A DNA stretch of 64,000 nt from Owenia fusiformis (GCA_903813345.2 CAIIXF020000007.1:36912759-36976758); one strand, 5' to 3'. Positions 1 to 12,259 are shown, counted from the first letter of the stretch. Made by a program: numbers and translations. The notes: a model not told the origin generated them from the letters alone.

Positions 1-66
1 AGAGACGGACGGACGGACAGACAGACAGATGGACAAGTGAGTGACTGCAAAAATTCACCATGTGAG
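1..66. repeat. Right end of another copy of the 335-bp repeat element
   Basis: Bases 1-66 match 1831-1910: ACGG/ACAG microsatellite, then GTGAGTGACTGC and the CACCATGTGAGC terminus. The element therefore continues left of the window. Confidence 0.6.
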
Positions 67-111
67 CTAAAAAAAACATTCTAATATATTTCTCTGCTTT
101 TCTTCTTTTAC

Positions 112-174
112 CTTATAATTTGCCATTGCCAGCTCATTATGTAGAGATTTCATCTTGGAGGAAAGATCCAGAGC
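112..174 (-). CDS. Coiled-coil exon A (21 aa, short form)
   Basis: Twenty-one codons beginning ALDLSSKMKSLHNELAMA, CACAG acceptor, AAG/GTAAAA donor, phase 0-0. It is a copy of exon C with the same shortened 3' end, and window bases 1-170 repeat 1831-2010, so exon plus element tail were duplicated together. The array continues past the left edge. Confidence 0.55.
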
Positions 175-276
175 CTGTGGTTGAACAAAATATTTTGAAT
201 AAAGGAATCAAATGAAGGTTCAAGTGGCAACATTTATTTATTTAAAAAAATCATTCTTAAATATTTCCTGACATAC

Positions 277-372
277 CTCTGTCTCTGATCTCTGTTTTTC
301 TTCTGCCAGGTTGTTATTTGCCATTGACAGCTCATCCTCTAGAGATTTCACCTTTGAAGTAAGATTCAGAGC
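277..372 (-). CDS. Coiled-coil exon B (32 aa)
   Basis: Thirty-two codons beginning ALNLTSKVKSLEDELSMA, ending in SETE before a GTATGT donor; TTTCAG acceptor, phase 0-0. It is the best preserved full-length form for comparison with short exons A and C. Confidence 0.65.
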
Positions 373-481
373 CTGAAATTCAAAAAAGATTTGAAACATA
401 GAAATCAAATGAATGTGTATGAATGTATACAAGTCTAAATGGCAAAATTTCTATATTAAAAAATAGTACCGTGGGTACTGG

Positions 482-1910
482 GCTCACATGGTGTTGCTCA
501 AAAGTGAAAGATGGCTAAAATGACAGAAAATAAAAAAACGATATATTTTTTTTGCTGATTCTTTGTTACAAAATTATTTCAAGCCACTTGCCACTATTTG
601 GACTGACTGAGAGACAGATGGACAAAGCGATGTTAAGTAAAATTTGCTGAAAAAACGGATATAATTTTTTGCCAATTATTTGTAAAAAAAATTATTTCAT
701 ACAACTACACTTTACAGTGACATGGCTTTTTGCAATGCAGGACACCTGAAATTATTTGTTACGCTAGGAAGTGGGCCAAAATTTAATAACGTGAGACAAA
801 AATGGCAACCATTTTGAAAATAGGCAAGATTTTGAAACAGGAGTCATAGGAGAGTTTTTTGTATTGATGTTGAACAAAAATAACTTGAAACTGGAATCCT
901 ATCGACATCGGTTTAAGGCAAATGGTCCAAAAGAGGATTTAGCGAGACAGACAGATTGACAAATCAATGTTAACTAAAATGGAAGAAAATAAAAAACGGA
1001 TATAATATTTTTCCGATATTTTGTAACAAAATTATTTCATACAACTACTCTCTATAGTGAAATGGCTTTTTACAATGCAGGACAGCTGAAATAATTTGTA
1101 AAGCAAGGAAATGGGCCAAAAGTGAATTTCGCGAGACAAGAATGGCGACCATTTTGAAAATAGGCGAGCTTTTGGACCAAGAGTCATAGGAGAGTTTTTT
1201 GTATTGATGTTGAACAAAATTAACTTAAAACGGGAATCCTATCGACAGAGGGTTTAAGGCCAATGGTCCAAAAGTGGATTTTGTGAGACAGATGGACAAA
1301 TCAATGTTAACTAAAATGGCTGAAAAAAAAAAAAAAATTGATATAATTTTTCGCTGATTTTTCGTAACAAAATTATTTCATACATATACTCTTTACATTG
1401 ACATGGATTTTTACAATGTAGGACACTTGAAATTATTTGTAAAGCTAGGAAATGGGTCAAAAGTGAATTTTGCGAGACAAAAATGGCGGCCATTTTGAAA
1501 ATAGGCGAGCTTTTGAACCAGGAGTCATAGGGGATTTTCGGTATTGATGTTGAACAGAAATAACTTAAAACAGGAATCCTATCGACAGAGGCTTTAAAAC
1601 GTGCCACTGTTGTTGACAGAAAAGTGGATTTCGCGAGTAAGATGGACAAACTACTACTCTTTACATAGACATGGATTTTTAAAATGTAAAACACCTGAAA
1701 TTATTTGTAAAGCTAGAGAATGGGTCAAAAGTGAATTAGGGGAGTTTTCTGTATTGATGTTGAACAGAAATAATTTAAAACAGGACCCCTATCGACAGAG
1801 GTTTTAAAGCGTGCCACTATTGTTGACGGACAGACAGAGAGACGGACGGACGGACAGACAGACAGATGGACAAGTGAGTGACTGCAAAAATTCACCATGT
1901 GAGCTAAAAA
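482..1910. repeat. 335-bp tandem repeat element with CTCACATGGTG ends
   Basis: Between exons B and C lie about 3.5 degenerate copies of a unit of roughly 335 bp, each containing AAATTATTTCATACA, GAATCCTATCGACAGAGG and a CAGATGGACAAATCAATGTTA stretch. The left end reads GCTCACATGGTG and the right end is its inverse, CACCATGTGAGC, so the array is bounded by a 12-bp inverted repeat. The right end carries ACGG/ACAG microsatellite. Partial tails or copies are seen at 1-66, 33600-33700 and 38357-39086. No coding capacity is evident. Confidence 0.6.
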
Positions 1911-1948
1911 AAACATTCTAATATATTTCTCTGCTTTTCTTCTTTTAC

Positions 1949-2011
1949 CTTATAATTTGCCATTGCCAGCTCATTATGTAGAGATTCTATCTTGGAAGAA
2001 CGATTCAGAGC
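1949..2011 (-). CDS. Coiled-coil exon C (21 aa, short form)
   Basis: Twenty-one codons beginning ALNRSSKIESLHNELAMA, TTGCAG acceptor and an AAG/GTAAAA donor, phase 0-0. In the 32-residue sisters the same position codes on through EEKQR; here the original donor region is deleted and an internal GTAAAA has apparently become the donor. The 21-residue product is three full heptads. The repeat element at 482-1910 ends close to the deletion. Confidence 0.55.
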
Positions 2012-2118
2012 CTGCAATTCAAAAAATGTAGAGATATAGAAACCAACTGAATGTTTATAGGTTCAAATGGCAACATTTATTTGTGAAAAAAAACATTTTA
2101 AAATATTTCCCTACATAC

Positions 2119-2146
2119 CCCTGCCTCTGATCTCTGATTTTCTTCT
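2119..2146 (-). pseudogene. Truncated coiled-coil exon D
   Basis: Only the last nine codons (EENQRSEAG) and a GTATGT donor remain; the 5' part of the exon and its acceptor are gone. The break joins sequence that repeats the intron flank of exon E, so it looks like an unequal exchange scar. Confidence 0.5.
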
Positions 2147-2215
2147 AAAGTTCAACTGTCAACCTTTATGTATGAAAAAAACATTTAAAAATATTCCCCT
2201 ACATTCCTTACTCAC

Positions 2216-2311
2216 CTCTGCCTCTGATCTACGTTTTTCTACCGTCAGGTTATTATTTGCCACTGCCAGCACATCTTGTAGAGATTTCACCCTGGACGAA
2301 AGATCCAGAAC
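2216..2311 (-). CDS. Coiled-coil exon E (32 aa)
   Basis: Thirty-two codons beginning VLDLSSRVKSLQDVLAVA, AAAG acceptor, GAG/GTGAGT donor, phase 0-0. A fragment of a sister exon lies directly downstream on the minus strand (2119-2146). Confidence 0.6.
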
Positions 2312-2399
2312 CTTTAGTTGAAAAAAAGATTTGAAGTAATTTAATCTATTGATTCAGATTCAGATAAAAGAAATAATTCTTGCACACTTTATTACATAC

Positions 2400-2495
2400 C
2401 TCTTCCTCTGACCTCTTCTTTTCTTCTGCCAGGTTATTCTTTGCCATTACGAGATCATCTTGCAAAGTTTTTACCTTCGAGGAATGATCTAGAAC
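2400..2495 (-). CDS. Coiled-coil exon F (32 aa)
   Basis: Thirty-two codons beginning VLDHSSKVKTLQDDLVMA, TTGCAG acceptor and GAG/GTATGT donor, phase 0-0. Hydrophobic residues V1, V8, L15 and L22 mark heptad a positions, and L11 and A18 the d positions, the clearest heptad of the array. Confidence 0.7.
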
Positions 2496-2672
2496 CTGCA
2501 ATTGAAAATTGATTCGAAATATAGAACTCAAATGGTTTTGTTGAGGCTCAAATGACAAAATTCAGACAAACAATTGAACAATGATTTGAAATATAGAAAT
2601 CAATTGAATTCGTTGAGGCTCAAATGGCAACATTTAGAAAAACAGTGTGTTCCTCAACAATTCATTAAATAC

Positions 2673-2768
2673 CTCTGCCTCTGATTTCTTCTTTTCTTCT
2701 ACCAGATTTTTATTTGTTATTTCCAACTCATCATGTAGGGTTTTCAGCTTAGAGGAAAGGGCCTCAGT
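2673..2768 (-). CDS. Coiled-coil exon G (32 aa)
   Basis: Thirty-two codons beginning TEALSSKLKTLHDELEIT, TTTACAG acceptor, phase 0-0. The donor is GAG/GTATTT, weaker than consensus but shared with other array members. The frame is open. Confidence 0.6.
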
Positions 2769-2899
2769 CTGTAAATAAAAAGTATTTTACCCAACCATGC
2801 ACATATTTATTTAGTTCTTTTCGTAAACTTTTTCACCAAATATGACTCTTGAAGATTTGTAGACTTTCTTTAAGCAGGATTCAGATACCTCTCGGATAC

Positions 2900-2995
2900 C
2901 TCTGTTCCTGAACTTTGCTGCACTTCCACTAGGTTAATATTTGGTTTTTACAGCTTAACTTGTAAGGTTTTCACCTTGGATGAAAGCTACAGAGC
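2900..2995 (-). pseudogene. Dead coiled-coil exon H
   Basis: The 96-bp unit still aligns with the array exons (SSKVKTLQ is readable), but it has in-frame TAG and TAA codons and the acceptor AG has become GG. The donor side still reads GAG/GTATCC. It is a decayed member that should be skipped in the transcript; being phase 0-0, its loss would not disturb the frame. Confidence 0.6.
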
Positions 2996-3066
2996 CCTCT
3001 ATAAAGGGAGTTTGTTCAAATGGCAAATTTAAACGATAAAAAATTCTAAAATATTAGATTAAGTAC

Positions 3067-3162
3067 CTCTGCCTCTAATTTCTGCTTTTCTTCTGTCAGC
3101 TTATTATTTGCTGCTAACAGCTCATTTTGTTGTGTTTTCAACTTGGCGGAAACATCCCGAAC
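3067..3162 (-). CDS. Coiled-coil exon I (32 aa)
   Basis: Thirty-two codons beginning VRDVSAKLKTQQNELLAA, CTGCAG acceptor, GAG/GTACTT donor, phase 0-0. It is the full-length relative of exon L. Confidence 0.65.
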
Positions 3163-3289
3163 CTGCAGTTTAATAGTAAGTTTAACTGTTGTATTTATGT
3201 ATGTATATGTGCCCCAAATGCAATTATAACAGTTACACAATTCTATAATAACAATATCATAATGCCGTTTTCTACATCTTTGAGAAAAA

Positions 3290-3590
3290 GGAGTGGTATC
3301 GATATGGAGAACTGAATCCAACAATGTTTTTTCTCTTAAATCAATCATTGAAAACATTCTGTAACAAAACACGGTATTTTATGTAATGTTGACTGATTGA
3401 CAAATTTAATGCGAAAATTATTTAGAAATATTTTATATAACTGTTTTTGTTAACATTTTTTATTTGTTTAGTGCAATTGTTTTTGCTCCTTTCTACCAAT
3501 TTTTGAGAATGAAATAAAATGTCTTTTCGAACCTGGTTGGAACAAAATAGTATTTACAACATGTTTTTAGACCTCTCAATATTATAGTTA
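3290..3590. repeat. Dispersed 300-bp repeat (copy 1 of 3)
   Basis: This stretch matches 45465-45775 nearly base for base (for example TTATTTAGAAATATTTTATA) and is present in reverse and shorter form at about 11930-12110. The right part belongs to an inverted repeat: bases 3568-3625 are repeated inverted at 3690-3756. No protein is encoded. Confidence 0.55.
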
Positions 3591-4012
3591 TACAAAGGAA
3601 TTTCTGGTTGATTTTAAAAAAAGTATTCACAAAATTAAAACAAAATCTCCCCATAATAGACAAAAATCAAGATAAACCTTTTATTTCATTAACAAGATAC
3701 TTTTTAAAATCAACCAAAATTTCCTTTGTACAATTACAATATTGTGAGACCTAAACACAAGACAAAATCGTATGGAATAAGTTGCGATAAGCTAGTTATT
3801 AAGCTTGTTATTATGGTCTTACTAGTGGTTATTATTGAGTAATGGTACAGGTATTCGATATGGTATTGCAGCTTACACTTAAGTAATGGTACACGTATCC
3901 TTGGATTTTAGGCCCGAATACCGAGGTTTATTTTTTTAATTATCGTGTATTATTATTTTGTGTAACTATTGGCATGATATGATAACCTTGTTATATTAAT
4001 ATAGCGCATAGG

Positions 4013-4252
4013 CGTAGCCATGGGGATGCGATGTGTGCGATCGCACCCCCCCCCTCCATAACCAATGAAAATAGAACCATTAGATAGAAGAAAAAAGTCT
4101 TAAAATGCTTTTTATTTGAAGCTTCTAGCTCGATTTTGAACGAAGTTGCACCAATTTTTGTAAAATTCAAAACAAATCTCCAAAAACATTTTTTATGCCA
4201 CGATCGCACCCCCCGCCCCCCTCCCCCCGACTGAAAGCTGGCTACGCCACTG
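4013..4252. mobile_element. Short inverted-repeat element with GGCGTAGCCA ends
   Basis: Left end ATAGGCGTAGCCATGG and right end GGCTACGCCACTGT are inverted copies over about 10 bp; poly-C/poly-G tracts with GCGATCGCACC lie just inside both ends. This is the layout of a non-autonomous DNA transposon. A partial copy of the left end is at 8936-8985. No clean target duplication is visible. Confidence 0.5.
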
Positions 4253-5415
4253 TAACGTGTAATCAATACGCTACATTTTGTATGTTCAATTTGTATACTA
4301 AAAACTGTTATTAATCCACAAATTTAGATGAAGACAAGATAAAAATTCGAATCAAGAATGAAAAGGTGTCTAAGTATATGATTCTTAAGGGTAATGCATA
4401 TTTGAATTAAACAGAGGCGGGTTAATTTATATTGTGCTATGAATTACGCTATTATTCAAAATTGCAGCTAAGATGCCTGTTTTACGATACCCTGCGTGCA
4501 GAGGCTAGTTAAACTACACTAAGACGAAGCTCTCTTTTAAGAAGTGAAGTCAAACAAATGCAAAGGGTAGTTTTATGAAAAATATCACGGAAGATGTATT
4601 CTAGATATCAGTAGTATTCTCAGAAATTTATTATCCGAAACGGATAACATCTGGCCACTCAGACAAACAATCGCAGACATAGGCTAAGCTTGTTTATTTA
4701 ACAGTTAGATTTGTTGACTTACCGATCCGTATTTCAATCTCCGGGAAGACGTTCTTTTCACTTTGTATTTGCGTGCAGTGTAATATAAGTCGATACTTTT
4801 GTTCAAAAATGTACTTTTAATGGCCATTTTATGCCTTTTATTTTCAAATTATGTTTTGTTTGGATGTCAGTGTGAAAAGTCAAGAAACGTCAACCCCGAC
4901 TTTAAATTGTTTTAAAATGTTGGTTAATCACTTATGGCAAATCACAAGTTTGATGATGTCAACGGACCATGATTGTGGAAGGCTATCAATATCAGGTGTA
5001 TATCGCATAGAAAATAAATATAGCTAATTTTTCGCACTGATATGATGATGACTATTCTGGCAAATCGAGTAGATATTTCTCAGTTTTTTCCGGTAATAAA
5101 ACTATTCATTTCTATCAATTTTACAAACGGGGTCCTTTGAATGCACATTAAAACTATAAAAGTATTTATTGGGCGTACATACTCGTTCTGTCATGTTACT
5201 TACATTTCATTTGCAAGTTGTCCACATATTAATCCGGCGTTTTGTTTAATCAAATTTCCCGCCCCTTGAGGTTTCCGACTGTAAAACTTAATATTTAATA
5301 CTAACCAATGCATCAGTTAATATTTTCAGAATACAAATTTTCCATTTTTATTTCTCTGATAGATAAAGTCTCATTTTGAATCTGTTCGTGTATTAAAGAG
5401 TATGCTTTTATAATG
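4253..5415. other. Intron sequence, no gene seen
   Basis: No coding exon is supported. About 80 bp near 4490-4570 (CTGCGTGCAGAG..., GAAGTGAAGTC) recurs at 5610-5690, an old direct duplication. Confidence 0.4.
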
Positions 5416-5545
5416 CCGTGGTCACATTTGCTCAGATTTTCAGCACCGGCGCCCGGCCGATGAGTATTTTGTTCAAAATTGTATTCAATTCTGAACAAAA
5501 TACTCAATCGGCCGGGCGCCGTAATGAAAATCGGAACGAATGATA
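5416..5545. mobile_element. GC-rich foldback element, copy 1
   Basis: The stretch folds on itself: a left arm with TCACATTTGCTC and GGCGCCCGGCCGAT, and a right arm with ATCGGCCGGGCGCC. Related hairpins lie at 31746-31853, 32807-32943 and 37776-37911. Too short to encode anything; a MITE-type element. Confidence 0.6.
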
Positions 5546-5959
5546 CCAAGTCATAACTGATGGAAAATCAAATGAGAACATGAACATGGATAATAGGGGA
5601 ACTATTACGCTGCGTGCAGAGTCTAATTGTAAACTACGAAAAGACGAAACTCTCATTAGAGAAGTGAAGTCGAACGAATGCAAATGGTAGGGTACTATAG
5701 AAGGGGATCATATAAAAGCACGATCTATTTCACAACCCCTTTAACTTTTGTTCTTCAACTGTTGCCCTTTGTGCATTTCAAAAATAAAATATCTTAATCT
5801 GATTTGTTCCACCTTTCTTTTCGCTCAGTTCTGCACTATTATTTCCATATGTTGTTTAGGATTATGTCATTTGCGAAATAGCTGTAAGACATTATGAGAA
5901 TGAATATGGGAGTTTCCACGATAATGTTGTTCATTTTATACACATACAGGTACCTGCAT

Positions 5960-6155
5960 AACAATCGGAGACAGAAGTCTTAATATTGTCCAATAAAAAA
6001 TGAGAATCTAACATTTAATGATAACAAAAGGATTAATTGCTTAGTTCTCTTTGTTTTAGTCTTTGTTTTCTTAAATGCGGAAGTGTACCAACATCACCTA
6101 GATTATATAAGAGATCATCTAACAGTCTAAAATTGCTTTTAATTGCAAGTTAATG
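5960..6155. repeat. Direct duplication, left copy
   Basis: Matches 8070-8255 (shared stretches GCGGAAGTGTACCAACATCA and GAGATCATCTAACAGTCTAA). The two copies flank the element at 6294-7896, so that element sits near the junction of a roughly 2-kb tandem duplication. Confidence 0.55.
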
Positions 6156-6293
6156 CATTCCGACCAAAATTTGTATACCTGTAATTGGGGGGGGGCGATG
6201 TTACATCACATAACTACAACGTTCATATAGAAATATACAATAAGCATGTCCGTATAAAAGCTAAAATTATAAAAACTCATTTCAAAGTCAGTA

Positions 6294-7896
6294 GAGAGGT
6301 TAAGCTACACGTATAAATGCAAACCGTGAACCTGAACGCGTAAGTCCACGCTCAAGTACACGTTAAAGAAAATTTTTAGTTAAGCTACACGTCTGAAACC
6401 ATGTCAGTGGACGTGGAGCTATATTTATGTGGCGACTGTGTCTAAAGGTCATGTCTCTATGGTGTAATGGATAGCACTTCGGCAATCTAGCACTTCACGT
6501 ATGTCCGTTAGGCCTGGGTTCGAATCTTGTCGCAATAAAACATTTTGCTTTTTATTTTTTATTTATTTCATATTCAACCACATTTGAAGGGTCTATAGTG
6601 CACTTTCCATTATGATTTCCCCATGAACAAAATGTATCATTTTTAACTGTATATTATAAAGAATACATTGTCACATAATACTTTGAAAAATATTTAAGCG
6701 TTTAGACCCACATTGGCTGAGGTTGAGGTCATTAAGTTCTGCAAGGGTATATTGACTTGACATTGGATGTGTTCTATTGACTTAACATGTGGATACCATC
6801 AGATTCCGATGGAGGCCATTGGTTTCTATTGATTTTCCCAAAAATACACTATGACCTGAATTGATTGCAAATTAAATAATTTCACAATATGACACAAATG
6901 GTATATCACATCAGATGTGCAAATATAAAGTTTGCAATTTATTCAGGTAAAACTTCAAATTAAAAGATAATACATTTTTTCATCATTTTTTCCTACAAAA
7001 TGGCTATAGAAAAATGCTTCAAAAGCAACTTTTACACTTACAAAATCACATACAACTTTGTAAATACAAAGATTATACTGTTATGTTTCATTAATAAATA
7101 ACATATTTGGATAAGATGTAGGGATGTGTAGGATGCAAATGGATTTTGGCAGACACAAAAAGGCTTCATGGTTTGGCATCTCAACCCCTGAACACTAATT
7201 TATGATTGAATATTGGCCCTAATAAGTGGCCCATTCATCAATACAGTGCTGAATACTAGTGTACATATAAATGAAATAATAAAAGCAGTATATTCATTTT
7301 GAAAAATCAGATGAATTTATTTTTGTTCATGGGGAGATCATAGCACACTATAGCTAGATCCTTTCTTGCCCTGGTTGTCATTTCATTTCGTTTAGTATAC
7401 ATATTGAACTAAGCCCCGGGCATCAAATTGGTCTTGCCAATTTATATTGTACGGAATGAACAAGCGATCACATTTCAAGTTGTCATTTACCAATTAAAAT
7501 GTATTCTTATTTCCAATTAAGGATTGGGGTTTACCAATATAACAAGCAAGATTGTCTGTGTCAAATATGGGCTCCAGGGCCATCCTAGAACATAGCTAAA
7601 ATCAATCTTGTAATGAGCGACGTGTGATCACTCATCTACACGTAAAAACCTGTAACTTTCACGCTTACCTGAAGAAAGTAGACTAATCTGACGTCATTTT
7701 CCTGCGCGCGCATTGAAGTACACGTTCATGCTTTGTTGAATACGCGTCTGTAAATTGCACGAATATGGTAATCTCATGTAAAAACCTGTAAACTTCACGC
7801 TGGCCCACAGGAAATAAACAAATCTGACGTCATTTATCTGCGCGCGCATTGAAGTTCACGTTCAAGTTTTGTTAAATACGTGTAGCTTAACCTCTC
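6294..7896. mobile_element. 1.6-kb element with TA target duplication
   Basis: Perfect terminal inverted repeats GAGAGGTTAAGCTACACG / CGTGTAGCTTAACCTCTC are flanked by TA on both sides. The right part has two internal direct copies of about 110 bp (CTGACGTCATTT, TGCGCGCGCATTGAAG). TA duplication suggests the Tc1/mariner group or another TA-targeting transposase; no transposase gene is present. Confidence 0.7.
6450..6534 (+). pseudogene. tRNA-like sequence inside the TA element
   Basis: TGGTGTAATGGATAGCAC resembles a D-arm with A box, and GGTTCGAATCTTG a T-arm with B box. The acceptor stem and anticodon arm do not pair cleanly. It may be a tRNA pseudogene or the head of a SINE. Confidence 0.4.
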
Positions 7897-8069
7897 TATT
7901 CTGTTCATGGAAGCGTCAAGTTATGAAAAACAATGCTAAACACTCAAACAAATCGACTTGATTACCTTTGAAAACTTCTTGAGAGGAAATGGACAAAGGT
8001 ATTTTTCTAACTCATTAGAACGTCTGTCTGATTGAAATACTATTTTTAAATACAAACATAAATGATTTA

Positions 8070-8255
8070 ATCTTGGTCAGAAGTCTGAACATTGTCCAAC
8101 AAAATAATAAGAATCGAACATTTAATGATTACAAAAGGATTAATTGCTATATAGTCTTTGTCTTAGTCTTTGTTTTTCTAACGGCGGAAGTGTACCAACA
8201 TCACCTTGATTACAGAAGAGATCATCTAACAGTCTAAAATTGCTTTTAATTCCCG
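8070..8255. repeat. Direct duplication, right copy
   Basis: Counterpart of 5960-6155, about 85-90 percent alike by eye. Confidence 0.55.
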
Positions 8256-11200
8256 GGTTTTAATTACATTTTATGTATAGACTTTTTTGCCTCTATTCTC
8301 ATTTTTAAACCTGTTTCTGTTTGCTTATTTAACAATTGTGATAAATTATTCAGTTAGTGTCGAAACGAAAACAATTTTCTACATTATAGTCCCCTCCTCT
8401 TGCACTGACTAAATATTAAAATAAGCTAGTCTGATTGCGAATTTACAAATCCTGTAAAAGTAGCTTCAAACCGCCTTTTAATCAGAGAAAACAATAAGTT
8501 AATTCATCTGATTGCGAAAATACGAATCAATCTGATTATCTGATCTCCATGCTATTTGATTCGTGCATTATCTACAAGTCAGTCGGGCAAGAGTGAAATT
8601 GTTTCATTTGAAAACAGAAATAAATATCGGAACCCCTCTAGCATAACTATTCGGAAGAAATTCATACAAAAAATAAGGTACACAACTGATGAAGGGTCGC
8701 ACACAATGCACGCACCCCTCTCCTCCTCCTCCGTGTTTGCCCACACACGACCATATTTGACAATTTTTCTAAAAGCGTTTTCCCCGGGAATATAGGTGTA
8801 GCGGTTGCCAGAAGTCGCACAGCTTGGGAGTCAGGGTATCCTGATCCATGCCTCAACGCCTGACGGGTCTGATATTTAGAGGGGGCGCAAGAATTATTAG
8901 GGGGCGGGGTAAACTTGAAAGTTGCCAAAATATCCATAGGCGTAGCCAGGAGGGGGGGGGGGGGTGCGATGGGTGCGATAACAATAGGCTTTATATATGC
9001 TTCAATGTTTTATTTATCATGATGCTTTTATGTAGGCTATTAATTACAGTTCTTTTTGCAATATAAAACTGGTATGTTTATGCAAATTCCGATTGGACTA
9101 ATATAAAGGGATATTGTTTCATTATGTGGACTTGAGAAAGTCCGACATACTCATTGCTTTCAACCCAAAACTTAAAATAGGAAGTTATCAAGATCCCAAG
9201 AACACGATCGCTAATTAAACAATACGTTTGTAAAATCCCGGCGATCGAAATGCAATCAAACTTTCGCAATCAGGTGCCTAATTAGTCTTTTGATCTCTAA
9301 AGTTTTACGACTGAACGTTTCAATGAACTCGTGAGAAGCAAACGCAATCATCTAAACATTTTTCTAGTAAATTTAAAATAGAGTAAAACCCAGGGAAAAA
9401 GATCGCGTGTTCATAGGAATTAGGCATATTTCAATTTTGAAATAACAAAAGTCAGTCTCGGAAGAATTTTCCAAGCATTCCCTGCTTCGATGCGTTTTTA
9501 TTGCAAGGGCCGTTTAGCGCCGATATGAATTCATTATAGGGCATTAGGGTTGTGCTTTATTTGTTTTATTTATATAAATGTTATAAAATGTGTACGACAC
9601 TTTTATGAATTATTTTTAGGGTTACAATGCATATTTGACTTTTCCCTCTAAACGTTTAAAATTCATATTTTCTTAGTTTGCTTCAATAAAATTAACATTG
9701 GATCCCAGACAGTTATCAAATTCTCAGACATTTGATTAATATAGATATTTGTACTTCCTTTGACCAGTGGTGCTGGTGTGACTGAGATTCGAATCTAATC
9801 TGTTTCATTTTTATGTAAATTGAGAGGAATAAAGTTTTATTTTCAGCGTTTTAACAATCTTAACGTTTGGCGTGCAGCTCAACTTAATACACAATCAAAG
9901 GTCAGAATACAGAAATAGCTCGAGCTCGAGTAATATTCCCGTTATAAAACCAAAATAACTGCGGTTAGGTACCATATCTTGATTACGGTAAAGACAGGCC
10001 ATCTCATTCTGGTATGCCAGAGTCACTCTTATCTGCCGATTGTGGAAAGATAAAGACAAAGGGGTCGCGGCTATCGCGATGAGGCCATCTTATTTCTAGG
10101 AATTATTTCTGCCTCTCATTCCTTAAACCGGCTTCGTTAAACAGTGCCAAAATATATAAGTCGGAGCCAAAAACAAGATTATTTTTATATTTAAATCCCC
10201 TCACCTTGTCAATGTCTATGCCTGCATCTGGTTTTATACAGATATATACACATAGATTACTTACTGGCCATGGACAGGGGGGGGGGGGGCACAGAAACGA
10301 ACATTCTGGGGTCATAAGGGATACTTGGGGAAGTGGGAGAGGTGGTGGTGAATAGTAAAGTCCGGGAGTGAAGTTAATGGGTACTGAAATCTTTCTTTTG
10401 ATATTTAGTGCTTGAATGGAGACTTGTTTCCATTCCCCGCATTCTAGTAGAATTTAAATATTTGATCCAAAGGAGTTATTTTAAATCAAACTTGCATTCC
10501 GATTAATTAACACTCCAATGATTGTACCGCTTCACTATTGTCTAAGATAATTATAATGAATTCACGGGACACTATAGTCTTCCTTTTAAACTTTAGTGGT
10601 TGAATGGAGACTTGTTTCCCCACCCCGTACACTAGTAAATTTGTAAATTTTAAATATTTGATTTAGGGAGGTATTTGCAATCCAACTCTGATGGTGCAAG
10701 ACTAGTCAGCCAAGACTAAATTATGAAGTTATTATCATTTAGACTATTGAGTTCATTAAATTATAATTCCATAGATATCATATTTAATCCTGTCAACACA
10801 ATAATGGTATTAATTGGCATGATATGTAGTCAGAGACGGTTTAAAAAGTTGTTTAGTATAGATAGTATTAGGAAAAAAGTTTTTGTTCTCTCTCAATCCA
10901 GAGCAAACCACTCGCCGGGCAAGCATTCTTTAAAAACGTGAAGTTTTGACCATGTTCGACAGTTTTGAAAATTGTCCAATTTGAACCATCGCCTTGTATA
11001 TTTCTGTAACTGCCCCCCCCCCCTTGACACTCGAGTGTAAAAATCCTTTCCACACTGTCAATGGTTTTACAAAATAGTTCATGTCAGGAAGGGGGAGGGG
11101 TGAGTGTGGAGAACAATCACTGACTGCGATTTGTATGATTGAACATTATACACTTATCATAGATTCGTAAAGAATAGTTTTAAAATAAACAGCTTGTTTT

Positions 11201-12130
11201 ATGTTATGATTGGAGTGATGTATGCATAGAAGAATGACACTGGTTTTGAAATATCTTAATTATCCCATTGAATGAACCCATCCGTCCCTCTGTCCATTCT
11301 TAACTCATACTTGTGGACTGATTTGATTTAAAGGAGAAGTCTCGGTGTAGAACGTGTACACACTAGTGGGAACGAATTTTACTCATTTCTATTTAGGATT
11401 CGTTCATATACTAGCGGGGCTTTAGAGCATTTACAAACGCACGAATTGTATTGTTTTAAGGCAACTTTTATGACATATAATGTATTTAAAGCTGATTAAT
11501 TTTAGATTATATTCGGTTCAATTTTACAAATAATGAATAGTATTACAGTATATCGAAAAATATACAATGATTTACATTAAATTGCTCAGACTGCAAACAA
11601 TGTACATGGTTGGCGAATTTGCATACGCGTTCTTGATAATAAGAATTAAAGGTTGAACTTAAAAATCAAACATTTTCTTTTTTAAACATAATAAATCTTT
11701 AAATCAAGAAAATAAAAATAAGATTGATGATTGAGCTTTTCATAGTCAACTGCGACTGTGTCGACGCATGTTTATTTACTTAGCTAATTAGATATGTAAA
11801 ATTGTTAATGGCCGCAACGGATAATACGTACATGTAAGTTGTTCGGATAAGACATTTCTATATGATTAATAACAAATCCCGGGAAGAATGTTATTCAACA
11901 GTAACTGATCTTATTAGTTATTATTCAATTTGGATAATAAATCTATTATCTCGTCGTATTGATGTTTATTATATAGTGTTTCTCGTTGTGAAACATGTTG
12001 TGTTTATGTCGTTTTGTTCCAATGAGGTTCGTAAAGATGTTTCATTTCACTCGGGAAACATGATACCAAGAACAAAACAAGTGTTTGATGTGTTTTCTAA
12101 AACAATATAGATGAAAGTCAAATTATATTG
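8256..12130. other. Intron sequence with repeat relics
   Basis: No coding exon is supported. Contents seen: a partial GGCGTAGCCA element with a long G run (8936-8985); a duplication of about 95 bp (10380-10475 and 10565-10660, sharing GAATGGAGACTTGTTTCC); homopolymer G or C runs at 10278 and 11013; and a reverse copy of the 300-bp dispersed repeat (about 11930-12110). Confidence 0.4.
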
Positions 12131-12259
12131 TTGCCATTCAAAGATGACCATTAAATTGACGATGTGTCAAATTTTTATTACTGGTTTAAGTTATCCATAT
12201 CGATACCCATACATTAGAGAAAGATCCCCAATTGTTTTGCAAATTATTCGTCTAAATAC

